Origin: Rhodopseudomonas palustris
GTDB lineage: Bacteria > Pseudomonadota > Alphaproteobacteria > Rhizobiales > Xanthobacteraceae
DNA length: 64,000 bases
Reading direction: 5' to 3'
Assembly: GCA_016215605.1 (NCBI GenBank)
Contig: JACRJB010000025.1
Location: forward strand, 62,001-126,000
Every line of letters starts with the position of its first letter. Within the stretch, counting starts at the first letter, position 1. The translations under genes and the position numbers were made by a program. Below the pieces are notes generated by a model, which had not been told where the DNA came from, made no database searches, and saw nothing but the letters and a program-made list of their open reading frames with translations. This document shows, piece after piece, positions 7,472 through 16,679 of this stretch.

Positions 7472-9910
7472 TCAGTCCGACAGCCCCTTCTTCACCGCGG
7501 CGGCCTTCCTGGCCTGCGCGGCCTCGTCGGCATCGGCCTTCTTGATGTCCTTGAGGTCGATCGTCACGGCGATGATCTTGCCGGTGAACTTGAACGGCAC
7601 CTTGTAGGCCTCGGTGACGGGCGTGCCCTCGTCGGCACCGACATCGGCGCCTTCGTCCGCGGAGTAGCCGCAGCATTCGGTCCGATCGATCCGGCCGGTG
7701 GCGACGCTCTTGCCGTTGACGAACAGCGTGCCCACCCCGCCCTTGCCGACACCGCCGCCGTCATAGGCGAATTCGAAGCGGATCGTGGACTTGCCGGCCG
7801 GCAGGCTCTGTTTGGCGGCGATCGTGAACCGCTGCAGACCCAGGAAGTTGTAGGTGTAGGTCGGCTTGCCGTCCTTCAGGTACAGGCTCCAGCCGCCAAA
7901 CCGCCCCGCCTGCGCGAGGATCGCCCCGTTGGCGCCGCCCTTCGGGATGTCGACGTCGGCGGTGATGGCGTGCGACCTGTTCTTGGTATTGATGAAGACG
8001 TTCTCGGACATTCCGATCATGCCTTCGTGCACGGTCAGCGACGTGCGACCGGCCATCAGGTCGGGCCGACCGACCATGGCCGGGTTGAGACGCTCCAACG
8101 TCCGGTCGTCGAGCGGCAGCACCGAGTACTTCACGGCTTCCGACAGGAACAGCTCCTGAAGCTGTTTCAGCTTCTCCGGATTCTGTGCGGCCAGATCCTT
8201 GGTCAGGCTGAAGTCGGAGCGGGTGTCGTACAGCTCCCAGATGTCCTGTTCGAGCGGCCTGCGGTTCTTGGTTTCCCAAGCGGCGCGGTGAATGGTGCCG
8301 GCCAGCCAGCCGTCGTTGTAGATCGCGCGGTTGCCGAAGATCTCGAAATACTGGGTCGTGTGCGTGCTCGGCGCATCGGCCGCGGCGAAGCTGTACGCCA
8401 TGCTCACGCCCTCGATCGGCGTCTGCGGCGTTCCATTCACACTGGTCGGCTCGGGAAGCTTGGCCGCTTCGAGGATCGTCGGCACGATGTCGATGACGTG
8501 GTGCCATTGCGGGCGCACCTCGCCTTTGGCCGCAATCCCCTTGGGCCAATGCACCACCATGCCGTTGCGGGTGCCGCCATAGCTCGAGGCGACCTGCTTC
8601 GTCCACGTGAAGGGGGTGTCGCCCGCGACCGCCCAGCCTGCCGCATAGTGGCTGTAGGTCATCGGGCCGCCGAGTTCATCGTAGTGCTTGAGGATGTCCT
8701 GGACGCCCTCCTGCACGCCGTTGAAGTAGGTCATTTCGTTGAACAGCCCGTTCATGCCGCCTTCGGCACTCGCGCCGTTGTCGCCGACGATGTAGAAGAT
8801 CAGCGTGTTGTCGAGCTGGCCGGCCGCCTTGATGGCGCCGATCAGGCGGCCGATCTCGGTGTCGGCATATTCCCCGAATCCGGCGAACACCTCCATCTGC
8901 CGTGCGAACAGTTTCCTTTCGTCCGGGCCGAGCGACGCCCAGTCCTTGATGGCCTCGGGCTTGGGCGCGAGCTTGGTATCCGGCGGGACGACGCCGAGCC
9001 GGATCTGGCGCGCCAGCGTCTCCTCGCGGAGCTTGTCCCAGCCCTGATCGAACTTGCCCTTGTATTTGTCGATCCACATCTTCGGCACATGGTGCGGCGC
9101 ATGCGTGGCGCCGGGCGCGAAGTAGATGAAGAACGGCTTATCGGGCGTCAGCGACTTCTGGTACTGCATCCAGTCGATCGCCTTGTTGGTCATGTCCGTC
9201 ATGAAATTGTAGGCCGGGTCCTTCGACGGCTCGACCTGCGTCATGCCGTCGTAGATCAGCGGCGCCCATTGGTTGGTCTCGCCCCCCATGAAGCCGTAGA
9301 ACTTGTCGAAGCCCTGGCGTGTCGGCCACCGGTCGGTCGGCCCCGAGGGGCTGACTTCCCATGCCGCCGTCTCGTGGTTCTTGCCGAAATGCGCCGTGCT
9401 GTAGCCGTTCAGCCTGAGCATTTCGGCGACCGTGGCGACGCTGTTCGGGCGCTGCCCGGTTTGTCCGGGAAACGTCGTCGCGGTCTCGGCGATCGACCCG
9501 AAATTGTTCATGTGGTGGTTGCGGCCGCTCAGCAGTGCGGACCGGGTCGGTGAGCACAGCGCCGTGGTGTGAAACTGATTGTAGCGCAGCCCGTTGTTGG
9601 CGAGCTGCTCGACGGTCGGCATGGTGATCGGGCCACCGAACGCGCTCGATTGCCCGAAGCCCATGTCGTCGATCAGGACGATCAGCACATTGGGGGCGTT
9701 GGCGGGCGCCTTGACCTCGAACCGCGGCGGCGGCGTCGCATTCCGTGCATCGAACACCGTGCTGTGCGGGTATTTCGGCTCCGGGATCGGCAGCACGCTG
9801 CGGTCGGTCGGAAACACCGTGCCGGGCGCATCAGCCGTCTGAGCGCTCGCAGGCATTGCCAGAACAGCCATGAACGAGAGTGACGCGATCGCAGCAGCTA
9901 GACGCTTCAT
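7472..9910 (-). CDS. Arylsulfatase, type I (formylglycine) sulfatase, exported
   Basis: Hydrolyses sulfate esters in the periplasm. The 812-residue protein has a cleavable signal (MKRLAAAIASLSF to PASAQ), the metal-binding DD pair near residues 81-82 (VLIDDMGFG), and the sulfatase signature CSPTRSALLSGR with Cys119, the residue oxidised to formylglycine in active enzymes. Other family segments are GKNHE, THAPHH and YIVGDNGAS. The last ~200 residues add a beta-rich C-terminal part ending in a charged KKADADEAAQARK tail. The MKRL start has a GAGG site; an upstream in-frame ATG at 9943 would bury the signal peptide. The maturase needed for formylglycine formation is not in this window. Substrate unknown. 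Confidence 0.93.
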   Translation of the reverse strand: MKRLAAAIASLSFMAVLAMPASAQTADAPGTVFPTDRSVLPIPEPKYPHSTVFDARNATPPPRFEVKAPANAPNVLIVLIDDMGFGQSSAFGGPITMPTVEQLANNGLRYNQFHTTALCSPTRSALLSGRNHHMNNFGSIAETATTFPGQTGQRPNSVATVAEMLRLNGYSTAHFGKNHETAAWEVSPSGPTDRWPTRQGFDKFYGFMGGETNQWAPLIYDGMTQVEPSKDPAYNFMTDMTNKAIDWMQYQKSLTPDKPFFIYFAPGATHAPHHVPKMWIDKYKGKFDQGWDKLREETLARQIRLGVVPPDTKLAPKPEAIKDWASLGPDERKLFARQMEVFAGFGEYADTEIGRLIGAIKAAGQLDNTLIFYIVGDNGASAEGGMNGLFNEMTYFNGVQEGVQDILKHYDELGGPMTYSHYAAGWAVAGDTPFTWTKQVASSYGGTRNGMVVHWPKGIAAKGEVRPQWHHVIDIVPTILEAAKLPEPTSVNGTPQTPIEGVSMAYSFAAADAPSTHTTQYFEIFGNRAIYNDGWLAGTIHRAAWETKNRRPLEQDIWELYDTRSDFSLTKDLAAQNPEKLKQLQELFLSEAVKYSVLPLDDRTLERLNPAMVGRPDLMAGRTSLTVHEGMIGMSENVFINTKNRSHAITADVDIPKGGANGAILAQAGRFGGWSLYLKDGKPTYTYNFLGLQRFTIAAKQSLPAGKSTIRFEFAYDGGGVGKGGVGTLFVNGKSVATGRIDRTECCGYSADEGADVGADEGTPVTEAYKVPFKFTGKIIAVTIDLKDIKKADADEAAQARKAAAVKKGLSD

Positions 9911-10092
9911 GGTAACGACCTCGGTACGAAACGAACAGGACACAGGCTGCTAGCAACCTGTCTGGACCATCTTGTCGGCGCAACGCATGTATCGAGACGA
10001 CGAAATCTGGAACATCGGTCGCGCAAAAGGCATGATCCAGATCAACAACCAGCCGGGTCGATCGCAGCTACACGCTGCCCCTCGCCGCGGTC

Positions 10093-11589
10093 CTACAACT
10101 CCTCGATCTCACCGGGGCGCCACGTCTTGTCGAACCACGGCTGCAGCGGACCATAGAGGCGGAATAGCGTATTCCAGCCTTTGCCCGGCACCGTCTGGAT
10201 CCAGTTGCTCTCCTTGCCGGCCGGCGCCTTAGGGCCGAAATAGACATCGACCGATCCGTCCGGGTTGGCTGCAAGCTTCGGGTCCTGACTGGTCGCCGCC
10301 GGCCAGCGCTGGTCGGTCTGCAGCATCGATCGGGTCTGGTTGTCGTAGACGATTACCGACCAGAATTGCTTGACCGGAATGTTCGGAGGCAAATGGAGCC
10401 GGTAGGTCTTGCCGCCGTCGAGCGGGCGGCTCTTGCTGTCGACGAACGCCCCCATGTACTGCGACCCCTCGCCGACCGTCTTGGAGTCCATCGCCGGGGT
10501 CACGCCGGTGGCGTAGAAGAAGAACGCCGAATAGGCGTCGAGAATGCGGGCGCCGTTGTCTTCGAATTTGTAGCCGCCGAAGAACCCGGTGCGCCAGGCG
10601 CTGTTGGGATAGTAGTAGCTCTCCTTGATCCGCAGCCGGCTGTTGATCGCCCGCGCGCTCGCGTCGCCCACCAGCGCCGCCTCCGTCAGGATCGCCTTCA
10701 TCCGCGCATCCGGCGCGAACGGCTTGCCCTTCTGGATGCCGATCGACGCGTACAGGCCGAGCGTGACCGGATCGACCGGGTCGGTCGGCTCCTCCTGCAC
10801 GACCTGGTTCAGATACTCCCAGAACGTGAAATCAGCCGGCGCCAGCGTGCTGAACGCCTTGCCGGAGACGTGCACGAAGTCGAGTTTCGGCGGATTGGCG
10901 GCATCCTTCAGGTGATAGATCCGGGTGTGCTGTTCGACCAGATCGACGCCCGGCTTCGGATCGCCGTCGACCAGGAACGAGCGCCACGGCACCCAGACAC
11001 TGAAGGTCGCAGGCCTGACGATGAAGTAGCCGGCGGGAATGTCGCCCTTGTAGCCCGGTGGCACCAGCAGATACTTGCCGCCCTGCCCCTTGTCGGGACC
11101 GGAAAATCCCAGATCGATTACATAATTGTACCACATGTCGTCGATCGCGCCGAGCACCTTGGGCGGCACTTCGAGCACCAGCGGTCCGTCGCGCAGATCG
11201 AGCCAGAACCACGTGTAGGGCGTGTTGTTGTTCGGGGTCAGGAACAGCGACTTCGAATCCATCCGGTCCTGGAAGATCGGCACCGTGCGATTGATCGGTC
11301 CGAGGCCGGCAATGCCCTTTCGGTTCGCCACTTGGCTGACCGGCGCCAGTGCCAGCAGATAGGCTTGCACGGCGCGCTGGAAATCCAGATTGTCGTACAG
11401 CTTCTCGACCGTGGCATCGTCGGGAAAGCCATCGAAGAACTTCAACGTCCCGAGTCGCGTATCCACCTTATCGGGAATAGCGATGCCCGGAGGGATCGGC
11501 GTCTGCATCTTGTACTGCTGCGCATCGACCGATTGCGAGGCGCTAGCAATCAGCAGGATCGTTGCGAGACATAGCCGAGCGGATGTCAT
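10093..11589 (-). CDS. DUF1254/DUF1214 domain protein, exported
   Basis: Secreted protein of 498 residues of unknown biochemical role. A typical signal peptide (MTSARLCLATILLIASA, cleavage near VDAQ) is followed by a DUF1254 domain (about 50-190, containing TPNNNTPYTWFWLDLRDGP) and a DUF1214 domain (about 350-480, with YRLHLPPNIPVKQFWS and SMLQTDQRWP). Such two-domain proteins are common in proteobacteria. The start was set at the ATG with AGAGG upstream; a longer frame begins at 11655. It lies about 180 bp upstream of the arylsulfatase gene in the same direction, a common pairing in accessory envelope gene sets, but nothing shows a joint function. Confidence 0.88.
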   Translation of the reverse strand: MTSARLCLATILLIASASQSVDAQQYKMQTPIPPGIAIPDKVDTRLGTLKFFDGFPDDATVEKLYDNLDFQRAVQAYLLALAPVSQVANRKGIAGLGPINRTVPIFQDRMDSKSLFLTPNNNTPYTWFWLDLRDGPLVLEVPPKVLGAIDDMWYNYVIDLGFSGPDKGQGGKYLLVPPGYKGDIPAGYFIVRPATFSVWVPWRSFLVDGDPKPGVDLVEQHTRIYHLKDAANPPKLDFVHVSGKAFSTLAPADFTFWEYLNQVVQEEPTDPVDPVTLGLYASIGIQKGKPFAPDARMKAILTEAALVGDASARAINSRLRIKESYYYPNSAWRTGFFGGYKFEDNGARILDAYSAFFFYATGVTPAMDSKTVGEGSQYMGAFVDSKSRPLDGGKTYRLHLPPNIPVKQFWSVIVYDNQTRSMLQTDQRWPAATSQDPKLAANPDGSVDVYFGPKAPAGKESNWIQTVPGKGWNTLFRLYGPLQPWFDKTWRPGEIEEL

Positions 11590-11706
11590 GACATGTCGCC
11601 TCTTGATGATAGTCAGGTTGATCATAGTCGCGGGGACGATGGTCGACCGGCACAAGCGAACGACGCGCCCGGATGATTGGACGGCCGAACCCAGCGCAAA
11701 TGCCGA

Positions 11707-11964
11707 TCAGCGGCGGCCGACGCGGTTGACCGGACCGCCCCGGTTGGCGGGCGTTCCGCGACGCACGCCCACGCCGGGCGCCCCGACCCCTGGCGTCACG
11801 ACGGCACGGACCGCTGGTCGTGGACGCAGCACCACGCCCGGCCTGACCACGCAGCCCACCGGATAGCCGACATACTGGCAATACACCGCGGCCGCGGCCG
11901 GCTCGGTCGCCATGGCCGCAAAGCCGGCGACCAGCAACGAAGATAGCGTGAGCGAGTGTTTCAT
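11707..11964 (-). CDS. Small secreted Pro/Val/Arg-rich protein
   Basis: 85-residue protein with a clear signal peptide (MKHSLTLSSLLVAGFAAMA, cleavage near EPAAAA). The mature part is short and basic: two Cys in VYCQYVGYPVGCVV and then a low-complexity run rich in Arg, Pro, Gly and Val ending RVGRR. The start has AGGA upstream and fits the signal; the frame extends further upstream but without sense. It is the first gene of the minus-strand exported set and faces the AraC-type regulator across 351 bp. I do not recognise a family beyond general resemblance to small envelope proteins of this group. Confidence 0.7.
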   Translation of the reverse strand: MKHSLTLSSLLVAGFAAMATEPAAAAVYCQYVGYPVGCVVRPGVVLRPRPAVRAVVTPGVGAPGVGVRRGTPANRGGPVNRVGRR

Positions 11965-12315
11965 GGCGATATCCTGGTTTGCAAATCGTCGTCGAGGAGC
12001 GTCGCGGCGTCGACACGTTGCGCGGTCGCCGCCCCGGCGAGCGCCGTGCATCCGATCCAAGATGTGCCGATCAGGATGCGAACCTGTCGCAATAACAATG
12101 AATGGCGTGGCGTCATCGTCGTCCCCCACCCGATACGTCAGCAATCGTGACTGGTATCGCCGCGCAGCCGCAGCTAATCGCCGTGGCGGCTCACGATAGG
12201 ATCAAACACATTCGTCAACTATCCGAATTCTGCAAAACGTGAAAATGACTATCCACTTTCTGCAGCATGACCGTCATACTACCCGCGAGGCCATCGTCGG
12301 TCGGAGTGATTGTCC
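11965..12315. other. Divergent control region between exported set and AraC-type regulator
   Basis: 351 bases separate the starts of the small secreted protein (minus) and the AraC-type regulator (plus). It holds no believable gene. The half nearest the regulator is less GC-rich and carries the paired 17-bp direct repeats at 12218 and 12248, described separately. Confidence 0.6.
12218..12264. promoter_or_regulatory. Two 17-bp direct repeats, candidate AraC-type operator
   Basis: ACTATCCGAATTCTGCA at 12218-12234 recurs as ACTATCCACTTTCTGCA at 12248-12264; 14 of 17 bases match, the changes being confined to the three central bases. The repeats are in the same orientation and start 30 bp apart, about three helical turns, so they would lie on one face of the DNA. 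This is the classic arrangement of AraC/XylS-family binding sites. They end 51 bp before the start codon of the AraC-family gene. Confidence 0.55.
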
Positions 12316-13272
12316 ATGTCGCCGCAATTGCCTGCACCGGTCGCTCGCATCGAAACCGCGTTCGACGATGTCGACGCCATGGCGGTCGGCCCGATCGCCT
12401 GGAATCAGCACTACGAACAGATCGGGCGCGGTCGTTTCCACGGCCGGTTGACACAGCTGGTGTTCGACCAGTTTCAGTTTGCGCGCGTGTCATACTCGCT
12501 CGGCGTGCTGCAGAGCGGCTGTGCGCCTGCCGGGACATGGGTGTTCGGACTGCCTCTGTCGGCGGAAGGTTCACTGCACGTGCGCAGAAGGCCGGTCTCG
12601 CGGGGAGAGTTGATGGCCGCGACCTGTCGCGACGACATCGGCTTCGCCACAACGGGTCGTGCCGACATGATGGTCGCCGTGCTGCCGGTACACGCGATCG
12701 AGCAGTGGATGCAGGCGCGCCGTGGCAGGGACGACTTCAACGTCCATCTGCCGTCGCCGCGTTGGTATGTCCCCGCCGAAGACCAGAGCCGTCGTGCGCA
12801 CGCGCTGGCAACTCTGCTCGAGCGGTTTGCGTCCTACTCGGAAAGTGCACTGCGTCGCGCAGCACCGCAGCTTCAGGAGCGTATCTTTCAGATCATCCTC
12901 GGCATGATTCCGTCGGCCGAGATCATCGAGCCGCTGCACAGCCGCGCTCGGATCGCCCGCCAGATTCTGGCAATTCTGCACGACAGATTGGACGATCCCC
13001 CCGATATCGCCGAGCTCTGCGTTGCAGTCGGCACGCGAGAGCGGACGCTGCATTCGAGCTGCATCGAAGCGTTCGGCCGATCACCGATGGCGCTGATGGC
13101 GGAGTTGCGGCTCAACGCCACCCGCCGCGCGCTGTTGTGGCCCGACGCCACGACGAGCGTGACCGGCGTTGCGGAGAGATACGCGTTCACGCATCTCGGA
13201 CGGTTTTCCAACATCTACCGAAGAAAGTTCGGGGAGCTGCCATCCGTCACGCTGTCGAACGCGCGCGGCTGA
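12316..13272 (+). CDS. AraC-family transcriptional regulator
   Basis: Probable DNA-binding regulator of 318 residues. The C-terminal ~100 residues carry the AraC/XylS helix-turn-helix pair: a first helix set around LDDPPDIAELCVAVGTRERTL, and a second with VAERYAFTHLGRFSNIYRRKFGE, the standard family signature. The N-terminal two-thirds resembles the sensing region of regulators that often sit next to inducible catabolic genes; its ligand is unknown. The GGAG at 12303 favours the ATG at 12316 over a TTG at 12310, which would be too close. It is transcribed away from the exported gene set and has paired direct repeats upstream, so it may control itself and the divergent genes. Confidence 0.9.
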   Translation: MSPQLPAPVARIETAFDDVDAMAVGPIAWNQHYEQIGRGRFHGRLTQLVFDQFQFARVSYSLGVLQSGCAPAGTWVFGLPLSAEGSLHVRRRPVSRGELMAATCRDDIGFATTGRADMMVAVLPVHAIEQWMQARRGRDDFNVHLPSPRWYVPAEDQSRRAHALATLLERFASYSESALRRAAPQLQERIFQIILGMIPSAEIIEPLHSRARIARQILAILHDRLDDPPDIAELCVAVGTRERTLHSSCIEAFGRSPMALMAELRLNATRRALLWPDATTSVTGVAERYAFTHLGRFSNIYRRKFGELPSVTLSNARG

Positions 13273-13346
13273 TCCGGCGGGACGCTGCTTTGCCTGGCGC
13301 TACGCGGCGCGGTCGGCGCACGCATTGGCGGCGCCGCATGCGAAAG

Positions 13347-13380
13347 ATCGCCGGCGCCACCTCGCGTGGTCGCCGGCGAT
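13347..13380. terminator. Long hairpin between convergent genes
   Basis: ATCGCCGGCGCCAC pairs with GTGG(T)CGCCGGCGAT around CTCGC, giving a stem of 14 pairs with one bulge. It lies between the convergent regulator and collagen-like genes and could end transcription from either side, although there is no long T-run. Confidence 0.5.
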
Positions 13381-13401
13381 TGGAGCATCACGGATCGTGA
13401 C

Positions 13402-13425
13402 GCCGGGGCCTGGTCGGGCCCCGGC
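13402..13425. terminator. GC-rich hairpin just after the collagen-like gene
   Basis: GCCGGGGCC and GGCCCCGGC form a perfect 9-bp stem around TGGTCG, 7 bp past the stop codon of the minus-strand collagen-like gene. No U-tract follows, so termination is inferred from position and strength only. Confidence 0.45.
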
Positions 13426-13432
13426 CGTCGCC

Positions 13433-13939
13433 TCAGTTCTTCGGGGCGGCCTCGCCCGGCTCGCCCTTGGCGCCGGCGGGGCCTGCGGGCCCGGCCGAAC
13501 CGGCAGGACCAGCCGGACCGGCGGGGCCGGTGTCGCCCTTCGGGCCTGCCGGACCGGTGGGGCCCGCGGGACCGGCGGGACCAGCCGGACCCGCAGGGCC
13601 GGCCGGACCGGCGGCGCCGGCCGCGCCCGCCTCGCCCTTGGGTCCGCGGGTGCCGCAATTGGCGACCACGCGGTCCTTCAGCGTCTCGTCGCCCGATTTG
13701 AGGTCGAGCTTGCAGGTCTCCGGCAGATACGACAGCGAGAACCGGAAGCGCCGCGAGGACGAGCTCTTGACCTTGTCACCGGTGGCGACGACTTCGACTT
13801 CCTGATTGGGTTTGCTGGTCTTGCCGGTGATCACCAGCTGGCCACTCGTGATCGACAGCGTGTCGAGTTCGAGCGCCATCGCCGTACCCGAGGTCATGAC
13901 CAGAACTGCGGTCCCAACGAGAATGGATCGTCTTGCCAT
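13433..13939 (-). CDS. Exported collagen-like (Gly-X-Y repeat) protein
   Basis: 168-residue protein with a signal peptide ([18 protein letters not shown], cleavage after AMA). A ~75-residue N-terminal domain with two Cys follows ([10 protein letters not shown] and VVANCGTRG), then about 22 uninterrupted Gly-X-Y triplets, mostly GPA with GPK, GDT and GEP. Such runs can form a collagen-like triple helix in bacteria even without hydroxyproline. The N-terminal domain may trimerise or anchor the protein, but I do not recognise it. The ATG at 13939 is preceded by GGGGG. Opposite-strand frames across the repeat also give Gly/Pro-rich translations, which are shadows. Two hairpins follow the stop codon. 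Confidence 0.85.
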   Translation of the reverse strand: MARRSILVGTAVLVMTSGTAMALELDTLSITSGQLVITGKTSKPNQEVEVVATGDKVKSSSSRRFRFSLSYLPETCKLDLKSGDETLKDRVVANCGTRGPKGEAGAAGAAGPAGPAGPAGPAGPAGPTGPAGPKGDTGPAGPAGPAGSAGPAGPAGAKGEPGEAAPKN

Positions 13940-14195
13940 CAAGCTTACCCCCATGCGTGTTCGACCGGCGCGATGCGCCCACTGCTTTGCCTGGCGACCG
14001 CGGCTCATCCGCGACCGCCGCTGGCGAGGATAGCCGAACGCTCGCGCCAGCATAGCCACGGCAGCGCGACATTTTCGATACGGGTGCCCGAGTTCCGTGG
14101 ATGACGCGCCCATGCGCGCCCCGCGGCGTGATCGGCGTTGCGAACAAAGCAGGAATCGTGGAGCGTCCGGACTTCATCCCGACAGGCGCTGATTC

Positions 14196-16256
14196 GTGTC
14201 CTTGCCCGCAACCTATCTCGACGGCCTCAATCCGGAGCAGCGCTGCGCCGTCGAGCACGGCGTGGGGGCGGGTCCCTGCCCGCCGCTGCTGGTGATCGCC
14301 GGCGCCGGTTCCGGCAAGACCAACACGCTGGCGCACCGCGTCGCGCATCTGGTGGTGAACGGCGCCGATCCGCACCGCATCCTGCTGATGACGTTTTCGC
14401 GGAGAGCCGCCGCCGAGATGACCCGCCGGGTCGAGCGGATCGCCCGCCGGGTGATGGGCGATGCCGCCGGCGCGCGCGGCGGCGCGCTGAACTGGGCCGG
14501 GACCTTCCACGGCATCGGCGCGCGGCTGCTGCGCGAACATTCCGAGCTGATCGGGCTCGATCCGTCGTTCACGATCCACGACCGCGAGGATTCCGCCGAC
14601 CTGATGAATCTGGTCCGGCACGATCTCGGCTTCTCGAAAACCGAAAGCCGGTTTCCCGCCAAGGCGACCTGCCTGTCGATCTATTCGCGCTGCGTCAATG
14701 CCGGACTTGCGCTCGAAGTCGTGCTCGGCGCGCATTATCCGTGGTGCGCTGGCTGGGCCGCGGAGCTGAAGCAGCTGTTCGCCTCCTATGTCGACGCCAA
14801 GCAGCGCCACAACGTGCTCGATTACGACGATCTGCTGCTGTACTGGGCGCAGACCATGACCGAGCCGGCGCTGGCCGACGAGATCGGCAGCCGCTTCGAC
14901 CACGTGCTGGTCGACGAATATCAAGACACCAACGCGCTGCAGGCGCAGGTGCTGCTCGGGCTCAAGCCCGACGGACGCGGCCTCACCGTGGTCGGCGACG
15001 ACGCGCAGTCGATCTATTCGTTTCGTGCCGCCACGGTGCGCAACATTCTCGACTTCCCGAAGGCGTTCAGCCCGCCCGCCCGCATCGTCACGCTCGACCG
15101 CAACTATCGCTCCACGCAAGCCATCCTCGGCGCCGCCAACGGCGTGATCGATCTCGCCGCCGAGCGCTTCACCAAGAATCTGTGGACCGACCGCGCCACC
15201 GGATCGCCGCCGCAGCTGGTCGCCGTCCGCGACGAGGCCGATCAGGCGCGCTACATCGTCGAACGCGTGCTCGAACACCGCGAGAGCGGCACCACGCTGA
15301 AGCAGCAGGCGGTGCTGTTCCGCACCTCGTCGCATTCGGCGCCGCTCGAACTCGAACTGACCCGCCGCAACATCCCGTTCGTCAAGTTCGGCGGCCTGAA
15401 GTTTCTCGACGCCGCGCACGTCAAGGACATGCTGGCGCTGCTGCGCTTCGTGCAGAACCCGCGCGACCGCGTCGCCGGCTTCCGCGTGCTGCTGCTGATG
15501 CCGGGCGTCGGCCCGGCCTCGGCGCAGAAGACGCTCGACGCGATCGGCTCCGCCGCCGATCCGCTCACCGCCCTCGCCCATTTGCCCGCGCCGCCGCGCG
15601 CGCCCGACTGGGGCGACTTCGTCGACGCGGTCGGCGAGCTGCGCGATGGCACCGCAGGCTGGCCGGCCGAGATCGAACGCGCGCGGCTGTGGTACGAGCC
15701 GCATCTCGACCGGATTCACGACGACGCGGTGACGCGGCGCGCCGATCTGGTGCAACTCGCACAGATCGCCTCGGGCTATCCGTCGCGCGAACGCTTCCTC
15801 ACCGAACTGACGCTGGATCCGCCGGACGCCACCTCCGATCAGGCCGGCGTGCCGATGCTCGACGAGGACTATCTGATCCTGTCGACGATCCATTCCGCCA
15901 AGGGCCAGGAATGGAAGTCGGTGTTCGTGCTCAACGTCGTCGACGGCTGCATGCCGTCCGATCTCGGCACCGGCACCTCGGCGGAGATCGAGGAGGAGCG
16001 CCGCCTGCTCTACGTGGCGATGACGCGGGCGAAGGACGACCTGCATCTCGTGGTGCCGCAGCGCTTCTTCACCCACGGCCAGAACGCGATGGGCGACCGC
16101 CACGTCTACGCGGCGCGCAGCCGCTTCATTCCCGACCGGCTGCTCGGCCTGTTCGAACGCGCGAGCTGGCCGAAAGCCGCCGCCTCGCCCGGCTATCCGA
16201 CCCGGCAGGCGCCGCCGATCGACATCGGCGCACGGATGCGCGGGATGTGGCGGTAG
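14196..16256 (+). CDS. UvrD/Rep-family ATP-dependent DNA helicase
   Basis: Superfamily 1A helicase, 686 residues, presumably unwinding DNA 3' to 5' in repair or replication restart. Motifs in order: Walker A AGAGSGKT (about residues 35-42), TFSRRAAAEM (Ia), VLVDEYQDTN (II), VGDDAQSIYSFRAA (III), LDRNYRST (IV), STIHSAKGQEWKSVF (V) and RRLLYVAMTRAKDDL (VI). All helicase motifs are intact. It is slightly shorter than UvrD and lacks the long UvrD C-terminal tail, so it is a paralogue, not the main uvrD. The start is GTG; the ribosome site is weak. An alternative frame overlapping it on the same strand is a shadow. Confidence 0.93.
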   Translation: MSLPATYLDGLNPEQRCAVEHGVGAGPCPPLLVIAGAGSGKTNTLAHRVAHLVVNGADPHRILLMTFSRRAAAEMTRRVERIARRVMGDAAGARGGALNWAGTFHGIGARLLREHSELIGLDPSFTIHDREDSADLMNLVRHDLGFSKTESRFPAKATCLSIYSRCVNAGLALEVVLGAHYPWCAGWAAELKQLFASYVDAKQRHNVLDYDDLLLYWAQTMTEPALADEIGSRFDHVLVDEYQDTNALQAQVLLGLKPDGRGLTVVGDDAQSIYSFRAATVRNILDFPKAFSPPARIVTLDRNYRSTQAILGAANGVIDLAAERFTKNLWTDRATGSPPQLVAVRDEADQARYIVERVLEHRESGTTLKQQAVLFRTSSHSAPLELELTRRNIPFVKFGGLKFLDAAHVKDMLALLRFVQNPRDRVAGFRVLLLMPGVGPASAQKTLDAIGSAADPLTALAHLPAPPRAPDWGDFVDAVGELRDGTAGWPAEIERARLWYEPHLDRIHDDAVTRRADLVQLAQIASGYPSRERFLTELTLDPPDATSDQAGVPMLDEDYLILSTIHSAKGQEWKSVFVLNVVDGCMPSDLGTGTSAEIEEERRLLYVAMTRAKDDLHLVVPQRFFTHGQNAMGDRHVYAARSRFIPDRLLGLFERASWPKAAASPGYPTRQAPPIDIGARMRGMWR

Positions 16257-16440
16257 AGCTTAACAGTTGCAATCATCGAATTGTCATGAAAGCCGAAGCG
16301 ACACGTGAAAGTCCGCTGCGATCGCCGACCTCACGTGCAGCGACCTTCAACTACTCGGAACACAACGAATTGATCGAGCTTCGATGTTCGCGCATCATCC
16401 GCGCCCGACCCGATCGATTCCGAGAGACAAGAACCAGACA

Positions 16441-16662
16441 ATGGCAGGCATTTTCATATTCGCAGCCGTGGTGCTGGGCACGGCCGCGGCGACGTTCTTC
16501 ACTGCCCATCAGCAGATCTACAACGGCACAGCCTGGGCGGTCAGCGCCTGCGGGGCATCGCCGCTATTCTGCAACCACCCGGAATATCTCGCTTACGCCG
16601 CGGGCGGCTGTCTCGTGATCGGCATCGGCGCTGCGCTCGGTTCGTCGTTCAGCGGCAACTAA
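16441..16662 (+). CDS. Small membrane protein of unknown function
   Basis: 73-residue protein with two predicted membrane spans: residues 3-22 (IFIFAAVVLGTAAATFFTA) and about 48-68 (YLAYAAGGCLVIGIGAALGS). The loop between them has two Cys (SACGASPLFCNH). The ATG follows a purine-rich leader without a strong ribosome site; an upstream in-frame ATG at 16384 would add 19 residues that spoil the first span. It stands alone between a helicase gene and a convergent gene. No family was recognised. Confidence 0.6.
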   Translation: MAGIFIFAAVVLGTAAATFFTAHQQIYNGTAWAVSACGASPLFCNHPEYLAYAAGGCLVIGIGAALGSSFSGN

Positions 16663-16679
16663 TCGCCGACAGTGACGCG

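Noticed and set aside
13776-16103. Long minus-strand frame across the helicase gene
   Set aside because: The plus strand has all seven helicase motifs; the minus translation is low-complexity Arg/Ala/Gly.
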